NCBI GenBank assembly: GCA_019637795.1
Contig: JAHBUY010000005.1
Location: 1-64,000 of the forward strand
Direction: 5' to 3'
Length of the DNA stretch: 64,000 bases
Origin: a bacterium
GTDB taxonomy: Bacteria; Desulfobacterota; Binatia; HRBIN30; CADEER01
A model generated the notes under the pieces. That model worked only from the letters and a program-made list of their open reading frames with translations. It was not told the origin of the DNA and made no database searches. Positions 12,762 through 25,191 of the stretch are shown here, one piece after another. How positions within the stretch are numbered: position 1 is the stretch's first letter; each line of letters opens with the position of its first letter. Made by a program: the position numbers and the translations under genes.

Positions 12762-13019
12762 ATCCCCCCGCGAACCGCGACGGGACAATCTGATAGCCTG
12801 ATAAAAGTTTCAAGAGCGACGCCGGTGCGCTCGGATGATCCCGATGCGCTCGTGACCTGCCCCCGCTCCCGTGGCGCATCCCACCAGTCGGACGCCAGGG
12901 CCTGACGGCGCCGCGTCGCCTGCGGCTCGATCCCTCGCCCGCCCGTCCTCCCGGGCCGCCGTCATCGCTGGCGGCGGCTGGCGTGGACACCGCGACTGTG
13001 GCACCGTGCGGCGATTCGC

Positions 13020-14918
<1,899 letters not shown>

Positions 14919-14957
14919 TCCAGCGCCGGAACCGCGGCGGGACCCGAAGGCGAGCTG

Positions 14958-15562
14958 ATGGCGAACCAACCGCAGCACTGTCCGACCTGCCAGACCGAGT
15001 ACGTCGCCGGCATCGCGGCGTGCGCCGATTGCGGCGGGCCACTGGCGCCCGGCCCGCTCGACCGCTACGCGGCTCCGCGCGGCGCGGACGCGCCGGCCGC
15101 GAGCGCGTCCGCGCCGGCGGGCGGCTTCGATGCGGTCCTGGCGCGGCTGCCCGGCCTGCGCGCCGATCACGCGGTGCGGGCGCTGCTGCTGGAGGAGATT
15201 CCCTGCTTCGTCGAGTGCGAGGGCCTGACCAAGACGTACCACCCCGGCACCCCGCCGGCCGAGCCGTTCGCGGTCACGCTGCCGGTGACCGTGCACGTGC
15301 GCGGCGCCGATCTCGACACGGCGCGCGAGGTGCTCGACTCCCTCGCGTCCGAGGACCTGATCGGCGACCAGTGGAGCGACGAGGAGATCGCCGAGGCCGC
15401 CGCGGCGGCCAGCCCCATCGCCGGTGGGCCGTTCGAGGAGCCGGCGAGCGCGATCGCCGACGACCCCACCGCCGGCGCGCCACAACCGCAGTCGACGTCG
15501 ATGGTCGCGGTGGCGCTGGTGGTCGTGGTGGTGATCGGTCTGCTGCTGTTGTTCGGCCGGCA

Positions 15563-15566
<4 letters not shown>
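14958..15566 (+). CDS. Zinc-ribbon protein with C-terminal membrane anchor
   Basis: A 202-aa protein not assigned to a named family. It opens with a zinc ribbon, CPTC at 8-11 and CADC at 22-25. A globular middle (about 58-140) resembles the small signal-transducing PII-like DUF2007 type, with a repeated [19 protein letters not shown] strand pattern, but this is a weak resemblance. A low-complexity Ala/Pro/Asp stretch leads to one hydrophobic segment (about 181-198) and a four-residue tail. It starts 39 nt after parE, and its stop overlaps the threonine aldolase start by 4 bp (ATGA). Confidence 0.6.
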
Positions 15567-16585
<1,019 letters not shown>

Positions 16586-16918
16586 AGTTCGCCTACCACT
16601 CGTATCGAACGGCCTCGGGGAGGGAGGTGACGCTCGGCATCGGTCCCGCCGTGGCGGCGACGCTGGGCGAGTTGGCGACGATCGCCGATTCCGTCTCAGG
16701 AAGCATACCCCGCTGCCAAGCAACCCCCTTGCCAACGGCGCCGTGCGGCCGGCGGGCCGCGGCCGCCACCTGCGCTGCCATCCGCGTTGAGCATCTCCAC
16801 GCGGATGACGTGCATCACGCGGCTTGCACTGCGAACTCGGCCGAGCGGAAGGCGGCGACTGGACCGGCGAGGGAACGCCGCGGGCCGGCTCTTCCCGGAG
16901 CCCCTGGCGAAGCTTCCC
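16586..16918. other. Intergenic stretch without a recognisable gene
   Basis: 333 bp between ltaE and the end of the convergent mtgA gene. Short reading frames exist on both strands, but none has a family signature, a ribosome-binding site or a plausible start. No U-tracted terminator or repeat was seen. Confidence 0.5.
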
Positions 16919-17638
16919 TCACCAGCCCACGGCCGCCATGCGACCGAGGATCTTGGCGCTGTAGGCGTTCATGTGCTGCGGCCGCCGGCTACGCGGGGCT
17001 GGCAACACGGCGGCCAGGCGCGCCGCCTGGCCACGGCTGAGGAAGGCGGCCGGTACCTGGTAGTAGTGCTGGGCGGCGTCCTCGCCGCCGTAGATGCCCG
17101 GCCCCCACTCGATGACGTTCAGGTAGAGCTCGAGGATGCGCGGCTTGGACAGGATCAGCTCGGCGAGCAGGCTGAGCGGGATCTCCAGGATCTTGCGCGG
17201 CAGCGACCCGAAGGTGGGGAAGAACAGGTTCTTCACCAGTTGCTGGGTGATCGTCGAGCCGCCGCGCCAGAGGCGGCCGCGCTCCCAGTTGTCCGCCGCG
17301 GCCTCGCGCATGCCGCGCCAGTCGACGCCGCCGTGCTCGTAGAAGCGCGCGTCCTCCGCCGCCACCACCGCGTGCGGCAAGTGCGGTCCGAGGCGCGGCA
17401 GCGGCACGAAGCCGCTGGCCGATCCGGGAACGTCGCCGTGCTCGATCCACCGTTGGAGCTGTAGCGCGGTCAACAGCGGCGGGAAGAAGCGCAGGTAGAC
17501 CAAGCCGCCGACGCAGAGCGCGAACCAGGCGATGAGCGCTGCCGCCAGCCAGCGCAGCATCACGCGCAGCGGCCGCCGGCGTCGGCGCCGGACGCGCAGT
17601 CGCGGTCCGGCGGCGGCGGTCGCGCGTCCGCTCGCCAC
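16919..17638 (-). CDS. mtgA: Monofunctional biosynthetic peptidoglycan transglycosylase
   Basis: A 239-aa GT51 enzyme that polymerises lipid II into glycan strands at the outer face of the inner membrane. A basic N-terminus precedes one membrane anchor (about 27-50). The GT51 motifs are all present: AAEDARFYEHGGVDW with the catalytic Glu, GGSTITQQLVKN, and LELYLNVIEWGPGIYG. There is no transpeptidase domain, as expected for MtgA. The start used is GTG at 17638; an ATG 78 nt further in would still keep the anchor. It follows the carboxymuconolactone decarboxylase-like gene by 4 nt. Confidence 0.93.
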   Translation of the reverse strand: MASGRATAAAGPRLRVRRRRRRPLRVMLRWLAAALIAWFALCVGGLVYLRFFPPLLTALQLQRWIEHGDVPGSASGFVPLPRLGPHLPHAVVAAEDARFYEHGGVDWRGMREAAADNWERGRLWRGGSTITQQLVKNLFFPTFGSLPRKILEIPLSLLAELILSKPRILELYLNVIEWGPGIYGGEDAAQHYYQVPAAFLSRGQAARLAAVLPAPRSRRPQHMNAYSAKILGRMAAVGW

Positions 17639-17642
17639 CGGA

Positions 17643-18029
17643 TCAGGATCCCGAGCGTGGTTGGAGGATCTCGGCGGCCGCGTTGAGGGCGCTCACCGCC
17701 GCCGGCACGCCGGCGTAGCAGGCAGTCTGCATCAGGACCTCGACCAGCTCCTCGCGGCCGATGCCGAGGTTGAGCGCGCCCACCAGGTGCCCCTTGAGCT
17801 CGTCGGTCTTTCCCAGCGCCGCGAGCTGGGCGACGGTGCACAGGCTGCGGCTGCGCAGGTCGAGATTCGGCCGCGACCAGAACATGCCGAAGACGAACTG
17901 CGTCACCAGCGAGAAGAACTCGGGCGCCAGCGCCGCCGCCGGCAGGGTCGGCGCGCTCTTCATCAGATCGCCCCACAGCGTCGCCGTCACCTCGCGCCCG
18001 CGCGCCAGCAAGTCGGATTGCTCCGCCAT
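17643..18029 (-). CDS. Carboxymuconolactone decarboxylase family protein
   Basis: A 128-aa all-helical protein of the CMD family, matching the PcaC type in the block RSRSLCTVAQLAALGKTDELKGH. The AhpD-type CxxC redox pair is absent, so peroxidase-reductant activity is unlikely. The ATG at 18029 follows GAGGGAGGA, which decides the start over an ATG 54 nt upstream. It forms an operon with mtgA (4-nt gap). No other aromatic-degradation genes are next to it, so the substrate is unknown. Confidence 0.82.
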   Translation of the reverse strand: MAEQSDLLARGREVTATLWGDLMKSAPTLPAAALAPEFFSLVTQFVFGMFWSRPNLDLRSRSLCTVAQLAALGKTDELKGHLVGALNLGIGREELVEVLMQTACYAGVPAAVSALNAAAEILQPRSGS

Positions 18030-18134
18030 CGCGTCCTCCCTCGAACGTCGGCGGACCGTGCCAGATGCGACGGAGTGGAGCAAGAAAGTCGTCAGGGGGC
18101 AGTCCGGCAGCAGTGCGGCGCCGCGGACCGCGGA

Positions 18135-19490
18135 TCAGCCCGCGAGGCTGATCGGCTCGCCCGCCGCGACCGCGGCGCCGCGGTGCAGCAGGCGGGGAAT
18201 GGTCACCGTGAAGGTGGAACCATACCCGGGGGTCGAGCAGACCTGCACCTCGCCGCCGAGGCGGCTGGCGAGGCGTTGAACGATGTAGAGCCCGAGCCCG
18301 ACTCCCGCGGTGGCGAGGTCGCCGCGGTTGCCGCCCTGGCGGAAGGCCTCGAAGATGGCGTCGATCTCGGCCGGCTCGATGCCGACGCCGGTGTCGCTGA
18401 CGTCGATCTCCAGCTCGTCGCGCCGCCGGTTCCAGCGCGCGTCGACCGTGATCATGCCGCGCCGCGTGTACTTGCACGCGTTCTCGAGCAGATTGCGCAG
18501 GATGGTGCGCAGCTTCTCCTCGTCGGTGCGCAGGGTCGGCAGACCGGCCGTGTCGGGCCAGCACACCGCCACCTCCGGCGTGTCCGGGAGGCCGGCGCGC
18601 AGCTCGGCCAGCAGATCCGCCAGCTCGAACTCGTCGCAGCGCAGCTCCTCGTACCCGAAGTCGATGCGACTGGCATCGAGCATGCGGCCGATCGCCTGCT
18701 GCAGGATACGCCCTGACGCGCGCACCTTGTGCAGGGCGCCGCGCTGCTCGCCGGTCGTCGGGCCGTAGCTGTCGTCGATCAGCAGCTCGGTGTAGCCGAG
18801 CAGCGTCGTCAGCGGCGTCCGCAGCTCATGCGACACGGTGGCGAGGAACTCGGTCTTGATCCGCTCCGCCTCCTGCGCCTTGGCGTAGAGGATCTTGAAT
18901 TCCGCCAGGGTGCGCTGGAGCTGCGCGTTCAGGGCCTCGGCGGAATCGGCGCGCTGTTGCTCACGGCGGGCGCGCTCGACGAGGTGCCCGTAGAAGATGG
19001 CGGTGGTAAAGAGGAACGGGATGCGGATCAGCGATGGCGAGGTCCACGGGTCGCCGCCGCCGGTCAGCGAGTGGCCGAACAGGTAGGCGCCGCAGACGAC
19101 GCAGGCGGCGACCGCGATCAGCCGCAGGTTCTCACCGACCGCCGCCAGGAGGAGAAGGAAGAAGTACAGGACGAAGAAGTCGGCGCTGAACTTGCCGCTG
19201 CTCATCAGCGCCGCCGTCACCCACGCGGTGTCGTAGATGATCACCGCGACGGCGAAGCGAGTGGAGTCGGTGAACCGCCGCGGCAACTGGGCGAAGGCGA
19301 CGTTGGTCGCCAGCGCCAGGGCGATCAATCCGCCGGCGAGCAGGGACGGGGTGGCGAAGTCCTGCTCGACCAGCAGCAGGTACGCCGTGGCGATGATCAG
19401 CGTGTAACGGAGCAGCAGGAACGCGTGCAGGCGGGCGCCGGAATCCACGCTGCGAGCCCAAAGCAAGAGCCGGACCCGCGATCGGGCCAC
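18135..19490 (-). CDS. Membrane sensor histidine kinase (orphan)
   Basis: A 451-aa kinase. About five or six membrane segments fill residues 22-170. A short coiled coil (about 172-210) leads to the HisKA domain with phospho-acceptor His221 in FLATVSHELRTPLTTLLGYTELL. The HATPase_c domain carries the N-box (RNLLENACKYTRRG), DTGVGI, and GVGLGLYIVQRLASRLGG. There is no receiver domain and no response regulator gene on either side. The membrane region resembles a 5TM-type sensor rather than a periplasmic loop sensor. Its signal is unknown. Confidence 0.88.
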   Translation of the reverse strand: MARSRVRLLLWARSVDSGARLHAFLLLRYTLIIATAYLLLVEQDFATPSLLAGGLIALALATNVAFAQLPRRFTDSTRFAVAVIIYDTAWVTAALMSSGKFSADFFVLYFFLLLLAAVGENLRLIAVAACVVCGAYLFGHSLTGGGDPWTSPSLIRIPFLFTTAIFYGHLVERARREQQRADSAEALNAQLQRTLAEFKILYAKAQEAERIKTEFLATVSHELRTPLTTLLGYTELLIDDSYGPTTGEQRGALHKVRASGRILQQAIGRMLDASRIDFGYEELRCDEFELADLLAELRAGLPDTPEVAVCWPDTAGLPTLRTDEEKLRTILRNLLENACKYTRRGMITVDARWNRRRDELEIDVSDTGVGIEPAEIDAIFEAFRQGGNRGDLATAGVGLGLYIVQRLASRLGGEVQVCSTPGYGSTFTVTIPRLLHRGAAVAAGEPISLAG

Positions 19491-19578
19491 CCGTCGTGCG
19501 ATGTCGCGGGGCGCCTGCCCACCCCGTTCCGTGGCACCTGCAATGCGATTTGACCGGCGACTGACGGTTCTTTGACGC

Positions 19579-19749
19579 TCAGGCGCTGATCAGGTCGTCG
19601 ATCTCCCGGTCGCCAACGCAGTCCTCGCAGAAGCTGGAACGCTGGCCCTGGGAGGTGGCCGAGCCGTGGGTGGGCGACCCACACTGCGGACAGAGGAAGG
19701 AATACGGATGATGGGGGTCTGTTTCAGTCTGTACGTTCACGCGTGTCAC
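19579..19749 (-). CDS. Small zinc-ribbon protein (56 aa)
   Basis: A short reading frame with two Cys pairs, CPQC at 20-23 and CEDC at 41-44, spaced like a treble-clef or zinc-ribbon domain, then an acidic C-terminus DREIDDLISA. The earliest in-frame start is GTG at 19749, since TAA lies six codons upstream; GTG at 19740 is an alternative. It sits 88 bp ahead of the histidine kinase gene on the same strand. Such proteins often bind nucleic acid or a protein partner, but no function can be assigned. Confidence 0.6.
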   Translation of the reverse strand: MTRVNVQTETDPHHPYSFLCPQCGSPTHGSATSQGQRSSFCEDCVGDREIDDLISA

Positions 19750-19829
19750 CCTACCCGGATCGGGTTACGGGCCGGTGACGGGCGGGTGATCGTTTCTCGT
19801 TCCGATACCTGCGGCGCCGCGGGCGGCGG

Positions 19830-20837
19830 CTACAGGGTTGGGACCGGGTCCTCGGGGCTGCGCAGCCGATCGAGCGCCCCGCCCCGGCGCCACATGTAGC
19901 AGGAGTCGGGCAGGCCACCCATGCCGAGCACCGAATCGGCGGCGGCGGCACGGGCGAGCCAGGATTCCGACATCGCGCCGCAGACCTGGATGAAGGTCGG
20001 GGCCAGCATCAGCGCCGCGTCGAGCAGCGGCCGATCGGCGACGGCGCCGAGTTGCTCCATGAGGGCGGCCGAGACGCCGCGGAACACCGTCACGCCGCGC
20101 AATCCCGCCACGCGCGGCGTCCGGTCGAGCCATGCGGCAGCGTCCAGCGAATCGGGCCCCCGCCGCCGCTCGCCGGCGGTGACGGCGCCGAAGCGCATGG
20201 TCGCGACCTCGATCGGCGCCACCACCCGCACCTCGTGCAGCGAAGCGAAGCGCTGCATCGGCCGCGCGATCGGCGGCGCCGGCGCAAAGGCGAGGTCGGT
20301 CAGTTGGGCGACCAGCTCCAGGTCGCCGTCCGCCCGCCGGCTGCCGTCGACCACGATGTCGCGGCGGAACATTCGCTCGCCCGGCCGGTGCCCCGCCGCC
20401 ACCGCGTGGGCGCCGCCGGGACGGAAGGCCCAGGACACCGCCGCGACCAGCACCTGGCTGATGGTCAGGATGTGCGAACAGCCGCGGGCGCCGCCCTGCA
20501 CCGCCGACAGGCGGCGCGCGAACGCATCGTCGAGCGCGGCGCCCCGCAATTCGCCGAGCCGCGCCACCGGATCGCGACAGCTCTCGCCTCCGGTCAGCGC
20601 CGACGGCTCGAAGGCGACCCGCGGCTGGTGCGCCTGCAGCGCGGTCAGTCGCGGCCCTTCGGGATCGACCAGGGCGTCCACCCACATGTGGTGCACGATG
20701 CCGGGTGCGCCCAGGTCGCCGCCCACCGGCACCACCCCGCTCTTGCGCATGTCCAGGAGCGACGCGCGCACCGCGATCCCGCCCGCGCCGGCGGCGGCTT
20801 CGACCGCCAGGGCGCGGGTGTGGAGCGGCATCGACAT
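19830..20837 (-). CDS. DUF2889-like protein with internal duplication
   Basis: A 335-aa protein. Its first half fits the DUF2889 pattern: MPLHTRAL opening, IVHHMWVDALVD, and a GARGCSHILTISQVL helix with Cys and His. The second half repeats the same order in divergent form (FRRDIVVDG, ELVAQLTDL, LHEVRVVAPIEVATMRFG, LLDAALMLAPTFIQV) and has lost the Cys-His pair. ATG at 20837 is used because homologous proteins begin at MPLHTR; longer in-frame starts exist. No function is known for the family. It is flanked by unrelated genes. Confidence 0.6.
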   Translation of the reverse strand: MSMPLHTRALAVEAAAGAGGIAVRASLLDMRKSGVVPVGGDLGAPGIVHHMWVDALVDPEGPRLTALQAHQPRVAFEPSALTGGESCRDPVARLGELRGAALDDAFARRLSAVQGGARGCSHILTISQVLVAAVSWAFRPGGAHAVAAGHRPGERMFRRDIVVDGSRRADGDLELVAQLTDLAFAPAPPIARPMQRFASLHEVRVVAPIEVATMRFGAVTAGERRRGPDSLDAAAWLDRTPRVAGLRGVTVFRGVSAALMEQLGAVADRPLLDAALMLAPTFIQVCGAMSESWLARAAAADSVLGMGGLPDSCYMWRRGGALDRLRSPEDPVPTL

Positions 20838-21038
20838 CGGCGCACTCTGCCGTCGGCGGAACGCGCCCGCAAGGCGGGGTGCTGCCTGCCCTTTCACCGC
20901 CCCTGCCTGTGACCGGCAGAGGCAGCGCGCCCCGATCGGCCGGCGGTTGCCGCTGGCGTCAGCAACAGCGAGCGGTCCCTCTCCCGGGGGCTCCAGCCGT
21001 GGAAGATCGCTGGGCAGCGCCGTCCGACGGCGGAGCCG

Positions 21039-21836
21039 TCAGACCAGCTCGCCGCGCAGCACCGTGACGGCCTGGCCGAACAGGTGGGCGCGGCCGGGCG
21101 TCGGCTCGACGACCACGCGCACCGTGCCACCGCGGCGCGAGACCTGGCGGGCGAGGAGCCCGCGCTTGCCCAGCCGCGGTGCCCAGTACGGCCCGAGGGC
21201 GCAGTGGGCGGAGCCGGTCACCGGGTCTTCGTCGATGCCATGCGCCGGCGCGAAGAAGCGCGAGACGATGTCGTACGGCGCCGCGGCGGCCCGCGCCGTA
21301 ACCGCGACCCCGCACTCCGGCGCGGCGACGGCGAGCGCACGCATGTCCGGCTGTAGCGCCCGCACCGCCGCCTCGGACGCCACCTCGACGACATGACAGG
21401 TCCGTGTCGTCGCCGTCGCCACCGGGTCGGCGCCGAGCGCCGCGCACACCGCGTCCGGAACGGCGTCGCCGAGCGGCGGCCGGGCGGGGAAGTCGAGGCC
21501 GATCCAGCCGTCGTCGCGCCAGGCGCGCAACTGGCCGCTCGCGGTGTGGAAACACGCCGCCGCGCCGGCGGGCAGCACGCCGCACTCCCACAGCGCGTGC
21601 GCGCTGGCGAGGGTGGCGTGGCCGCAGAGCGGCACCTCCACCGTCGGCGTGAACCAGCGCAGCGCGAAGCCGTCGTCGCGCCGCCACAGGAAGGCGGTCT
21701 CGGCGAGATTCATCTCGGCGGCCACCGCCTGCAACCAGGCGTCGTCGCGCGGCGGATCGAGCAGGCAGACGGCGGCGGGGTTGCCGGCGTAGGGCTCGGC
21801 AGTGAAAGCGTCGACCTGGATGATGCGCAACGTCAT
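21039..21836 (-). CDS. PhzF family isomerase/epimerase
   Basis: A 265-aa protein of the diaminopimelate-epimerase-like PhzF fold. It starts MTLRIIQVDAFTAEPYAGNPAAVC; the catalytic Glu is in EMNLAETAFL, and the second lobe carries EDPVTGSAHCALGPYW. In phenazine producers PhzF isomerises dihydrohydroxyanthranilate, but most genomic members lack phenazine genes, as here, so the substrate is unknown. ATG at 21836 is used because the family begins there. It is divergent from the Fe-S protein at 21913, and the 76-bp gap must hold both promoters. Confidence 0.88.
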   Translation of the reverse strand: MTLRIIQVDAFTAEPYAGNPAAVCLLDPPRDDAWLQAVAAEMNLAETAFLWRRDDGFALRWFTPTVEVPLCGHATLASAHALWECGVLPAGAAACFHTASGQLRAWRDDGWIGLDFPARPPLGDAVPDAVCAALGADPVATATTRTCHVVEVASEAAVRALQPDMRALAVAAPECGVAVTARAAAAPYDIVSRFFAPAHGIDEDPVTGSAHCALGPYWAPRLGKRGLLARQVSRRGGTVRVVVEPTPGRAHLFGQAVTVLRGELV

Positions 21837-21912
21837 GCCGTCGCTCTCGCCCGCGCGGCGGTCGCCCGCAAGGCGTTTTGCGCCGCGGCGATTCGACGAA
21901 TATAGAAGCCGC

Positions 21913-22337
<425 letters not shown>

Positions 22338-22338
<1 letters not shown>

Positions 22339-23015
22339 TGGACCCCGGGCTCCGCCTGACGCCCGGCGAGGCGCGGCTCCTCGGGGTGCTGGTCGAAAAG
22401 GCCCTGACGACACCGGAGCAGTACCCACTGTCGCTCAACGCGGCGACGCTGGGCGCCAACCAGAAGAGCAACCGCTTTCCCATCCTCTCGCTGTCCGAGG
22501 ACGAGGTCGGCGAGGCGCTCGACGGTCTGATCGACAAGCAGTTGGCGCGCAAGGTGTTCCCGGGCAACAGCCGGGTGGACAAATATGCCCACACCGGAAC
22601 CTCGGCGCTGAAGATCGAGATCGGTCAGCTCGCCGTGCTCGCCGAGCTGCTGATGCGCGGGCCGCAGACCCACAACGAGCTGCGGACACGGGTCGGCCGC
22701 ATGATTCCCATCGCCTCGCCGGCGGCGCTCGATGCCCTGCTCCTGCCGCTGGAGTCGCGCGGCCTGGTCGAGCGCATCCCGGCCGGCCACGGCAGCCGCG
22801 TCGAGCGGCACGCGCAGTGCCTGTGCCCCGGTCTGCACGCCCTCGATGCCGCGGCCCCCACCAGCGTGGCGGCCGAGGGCGCGCCGGAGGAGGTTCACGC
22901 GCCGACCCGCGCCGCGCTCGGCGACCGCATCGCGGCGCTGGAGGCCAGCGTCGAACGGCTGCAGCGTCAGTTGCGCGGCCTGGCGGACAAGCTGGGGGAG
23001 CCGCTGGAGGACTGA
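22338..23015 (+). CDS. yceH: YceH/DUF480 family protein
   Basis: A 225-aa protein of the UPF0502/DUF480 family, made of two winged-helix domains. The N-terminal half shows GVLVEKALTTPEQYPLSLNA and NQKSNR, which define the family. The C-terminal tail (about 188-220) is a predicted coiled coil. The winged helices suggest DNA or RNA contact, but the cellular function is unknown. It is coupled to the Fe-S protein upstream and lies 122 bp ahead of the mla operon. Confidence 0.88.
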
Positions 23016-23137
23016 GCCGGCGCGGCCGCGCCGGTCGCCAACGCCTCGCGCACAGCCGCGGACGGGCGACCGCGGCGGGCCGGCCCCGAGCGCCCCCTTT
23101 TCCCCTTCCGCCCCCCCCGATATGGTGCGGGGCTGTC

Positions 23138-23947
23138 GTGCCGGACGTCGAGACCACACCACCCCACTTGGAATTCGAGGACGTCTGCATGGCGTTCGGC
23201 GAGCGCCGGGTGTTCGACCACCTCAGCTTCCGCTTCGCCGCCGGACGCATCTCGGTGATCCTCGGCGGCAGCGGCTCGGGCAAGAGCACGGCGCTGCGCC
23301 TCATCGGCGGCCTCATCCAGCCGACGCACGGCCGCATCCGGGTCGACGGCGACGACGTCACGCAACTGTCCGAGCGGCAGCTCTATCGGGTGCGCAGCAA
23401 GCTCGGCATGCTGTTCCAGAGCGGCGCCCTGCTCGACTCGCTCACCGTGTTCGAGAACGTCGCCTTCCCCTTGCGCGAGCACCTCCGCCTCGGCGCCGCC
23501 GAGGTCAGCGAGCGGGTGCGCCGCAGTCTCGACGCCGTCGGGCTGGCGGACGCCGACGGGCTGCTGCCGAGCCAGCTCTCGGGCGGCATGGTGAAGCGCG
23601 CGGCCCTGGCGCGCGCCATCGTCACGCAGCCGGTCATCCTGCTCTGCGACGAGCCCTTCTCCGGTCTCGACCCGGTCTCGGCGCGTCGCATCGAGGCGCT
23701 GCTGGTCAGCATCAACCAGCGCTTCCGCATGACCGTGGTCGTGGTCTCGCACGACATCCCCTCGACGATGCGCATGGCGGACCGGGTCCTCCTCCTGCTC
23801 CCCGGCGGCGCGGTCGAAGACTCGCCGGCGGCGCTGCAGGCGAGCACCGATCCGCGGGTCGCGGCGTTCCTCACTCCCGACGTCGAGGCGGCGGTGCGCG
23901 CCGAGGCGGGACCGGTCGAGGTGGCCCCCGGAGGGACCGCATGGTGA
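23138..23947 (+). CDS. mlaF: Mla phospholipid transporter ATPase
   Basis: A 269-aa ABC ATPase that powers phospholipid traffic across the periplasm with MlaE and MlaD. Walker A is GGSGSGKS at 43-50, the signature is LSGGMVKRAALARA, Walker B is ILLCDEPFSGLDP, and the switch His is in VVVSHD. GTG at 23138 is chosen because it gives the usual family length and an N-terminus ending in LEFEDV; an ATG 51 nt further in would remove the first strand. The gene overlaps mlaE by 7 nt. Confidence 0.92.
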   Translation: MPDVETTPPHLEFEDVCMAFGERRVFDHLSFRFAAGRISVILGGSGSGKSTALRLIGGLIQPTHGRIRVDGDDVTQLSERQLYRVRSKLGMLFQSGALLDSLTVFENVAFPLREHLRLGAAEVSERVRRSLDAVGLADADGLLPSQLSGGMVKRAALARAIVTQPVILLCDEPFSGLDPVSARRIEALLVSINQRFRMTVVVVSHDIPSTMRMADRVLLLLPGGAVEDSPAALQASTDPRVAAFLTPDVEAAVRAEAGPVEVAPGGTAW

Positions 23948-24717
23948 CGGCGGTTCGCGACCTCGGCTTCCTCTGGCTGCAGTTCGTCAGCGAGCTCGGC
24001 CGTATCGCCCGCTTCGGCGGCCGGGTGCTGGCGAGCGTGGTGACGCCACCGCCGCGCCTGCGGCAGTTCATCGACGAGATCTATCACCTGGGCGTGCTGT
24101 CGCTGGTGATCATCGTGCTCTGCGGCACGGCCGTCGGCGCCGTGCTCGGCCTCCAGGGCTACAACACCCTCGCCCGCTTCGGCGCCGCCGATTCGCTCGG
24201 CGCGGTGGTCGGCCTGAGCCTCATCCGCGAGCTGGCGCCGGTGCTCACCGCGCTGCTCGCCACCGGACGCGCCGGGTCCGCCACCACCGCCGAGATCGGC
24301 ACCATGGTGGTCACCGAGCAGCTCGACGGGCTGCGCATGATGTCGGTGGACCCGGTGCACTACGTGGTGACGCCCAAGGCCCTGGCGATGACGGCGGTGA
24401 TGCCGTTGCTGTCGGCCCTCTTCACCGTCTGTGGCATCTTCGGCGGCTACCTGATCGGGGTGCGGGTCATGGGCCTCGACGCCGGACGCTACATGAGCAG
24501 CCTCCAGGACGCGGTGGATTTTCACGACGACGTGCTCGGCAGCCTGCTCAAGGCGCTGGTGTTCGGCGGGCTGGTCGGCCTGATCGCCACCTACCGCGGC
24601 TTCACCACCGCGCCGACCTCGGCCGGGGTCAGCGCCGCCACGACGTCGACGGTGGTCGTCTCGTCGGTGAGCATCCTGGTGGTCGACTACTTCATCACCG
24701 CGCTGTGGGGAGTGTGA
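23941..24717 (+). CDS. mlaE: Mla phospholipid transporter permease
   Basis: A 258-aa inner-membrane permease with about five membrane segments. Family blocks are IRELAPVLTALLATGRAGSA, TEQLDGLRMMSVDP and YRGFTTAPTSAGV. MlaE dimers form the membrane core of the complex, on which the MlaD ring sits. Its ATG lies inside the end of mlaF after CGGAGGGA, and mlaD begins 3 nt after its stop. No STAS-domain MlaB gene follows, unlike the Escherichia coli operon. Confidence 0.93.
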   Translation: MVTAVRDLGFLWLQFVSELGRIARFGGRVLASVVTPPPRLRQFIDEIYHLGVLSLVIIVLCGTAVGAVLGLQGYNTLARFGAADSLGAVVGLSLIRELAPVLTALLATGRAGSATTAEIGTMVVTEQLDGLRMMSVDPVHYVVTPKALAMTAVMPLLSALFTVCGIFGGYLIGVRVMGLDAGRYMSSLQDAVDFHDDVLGSLLKALVFGGLVGLIATYRGFTTAPTSAGVSAATTSTVVVSSVSILVVDYFITALWGV

Positions 24718-24720
24718 GAG

Positions 24721-25191
24721 ATGCGCCGATCGCCCGTCCGCGACCTCATCGTCGGCTGCTTCGTCCTCGCCGGCCTCGCCGCCATCGCCTACCTGTCGCT
24801 GAGCGTCGGCGGCATTTCCTACACCGGCCCCACGGGGCTGAAGATCAGCGCCGACTTCGACGAGATCGGCGGCCTCAAGCCGCGCGCGCCGGTGGTGATC
24901 TCGGGCGTCAAGGTCGGCGCGGTGGAGTCGATCGGGCTCGCCGACGACTATCGGGCCCGCGTCGTCCTCAACCTCGATCCCGCTCTCAAGCTGCCGATCG
25001 ACACGACAGCCTCCATCGTCACATCCGGCGTCCTCGGCGACCGCTACGTCTCGCTCCAACCGGGCGCCGAGGATCAGTTGCTCGCGTCCGGCGATCGCAT
25101 CGAGTTCGTCGAGTCGGCGGTGATTCTCGAGCGCATGATCGGCAAGCTCATCCACAACACCGACGTCGGCGGGAACGGAGACAAGAAGTGA
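24721..25191 (+). CDS. mlaD: Mla MCE-domain substrate-binding subunit
   Basis: A 156-aa protein with one N-terminal membrane anchor (about 8-29) and an MCE domain (about 38-117) containing FDEIGGLKPRAPVVISGVKVG and the closing VTSGVLGDRYVSLQPG. MlaD hexamers make a lipid-conducting ring in the periplasm. The tail is short and Asn/Gly/Lys-rich. Its TGA overlaps the GTG start of mlaA (GTGA), so translation is coupled. Confidence 0.93.
   Translation: MRRSPVRDLIVGCFVLAGLAAIAYLSLSVGGISYTGPTGLKISADFDEIGGLKPRAPVVISGVKVGAVESIGLADDYRARVVLNLDPALKLPIDTTASIVTSGVLGDRYVSLQPGAEDQLLASGDRIEFVESAVILERMIGKLIHNTDVGGNGDKK

Noticed and set aside
12762..13019. Possible promoter TTGAAA at 12808-12813 (minus) for the DUF1302 gene
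   Set aside because: No acceptable -10 box lies at 16-18 bp, although the stretch is locally AT-rich.
16586..16918. Pseudogene remnant between ltaE and mtgA
   Set aside because: No residual protein similarity could be recognised on either strand.
19520..19550. TGGCACC-N4-ATGC on the plus strand resembling a sigma-54 promoter
   Set aside because: The -12 element is off consensus and no gene starts downstream on that strand.
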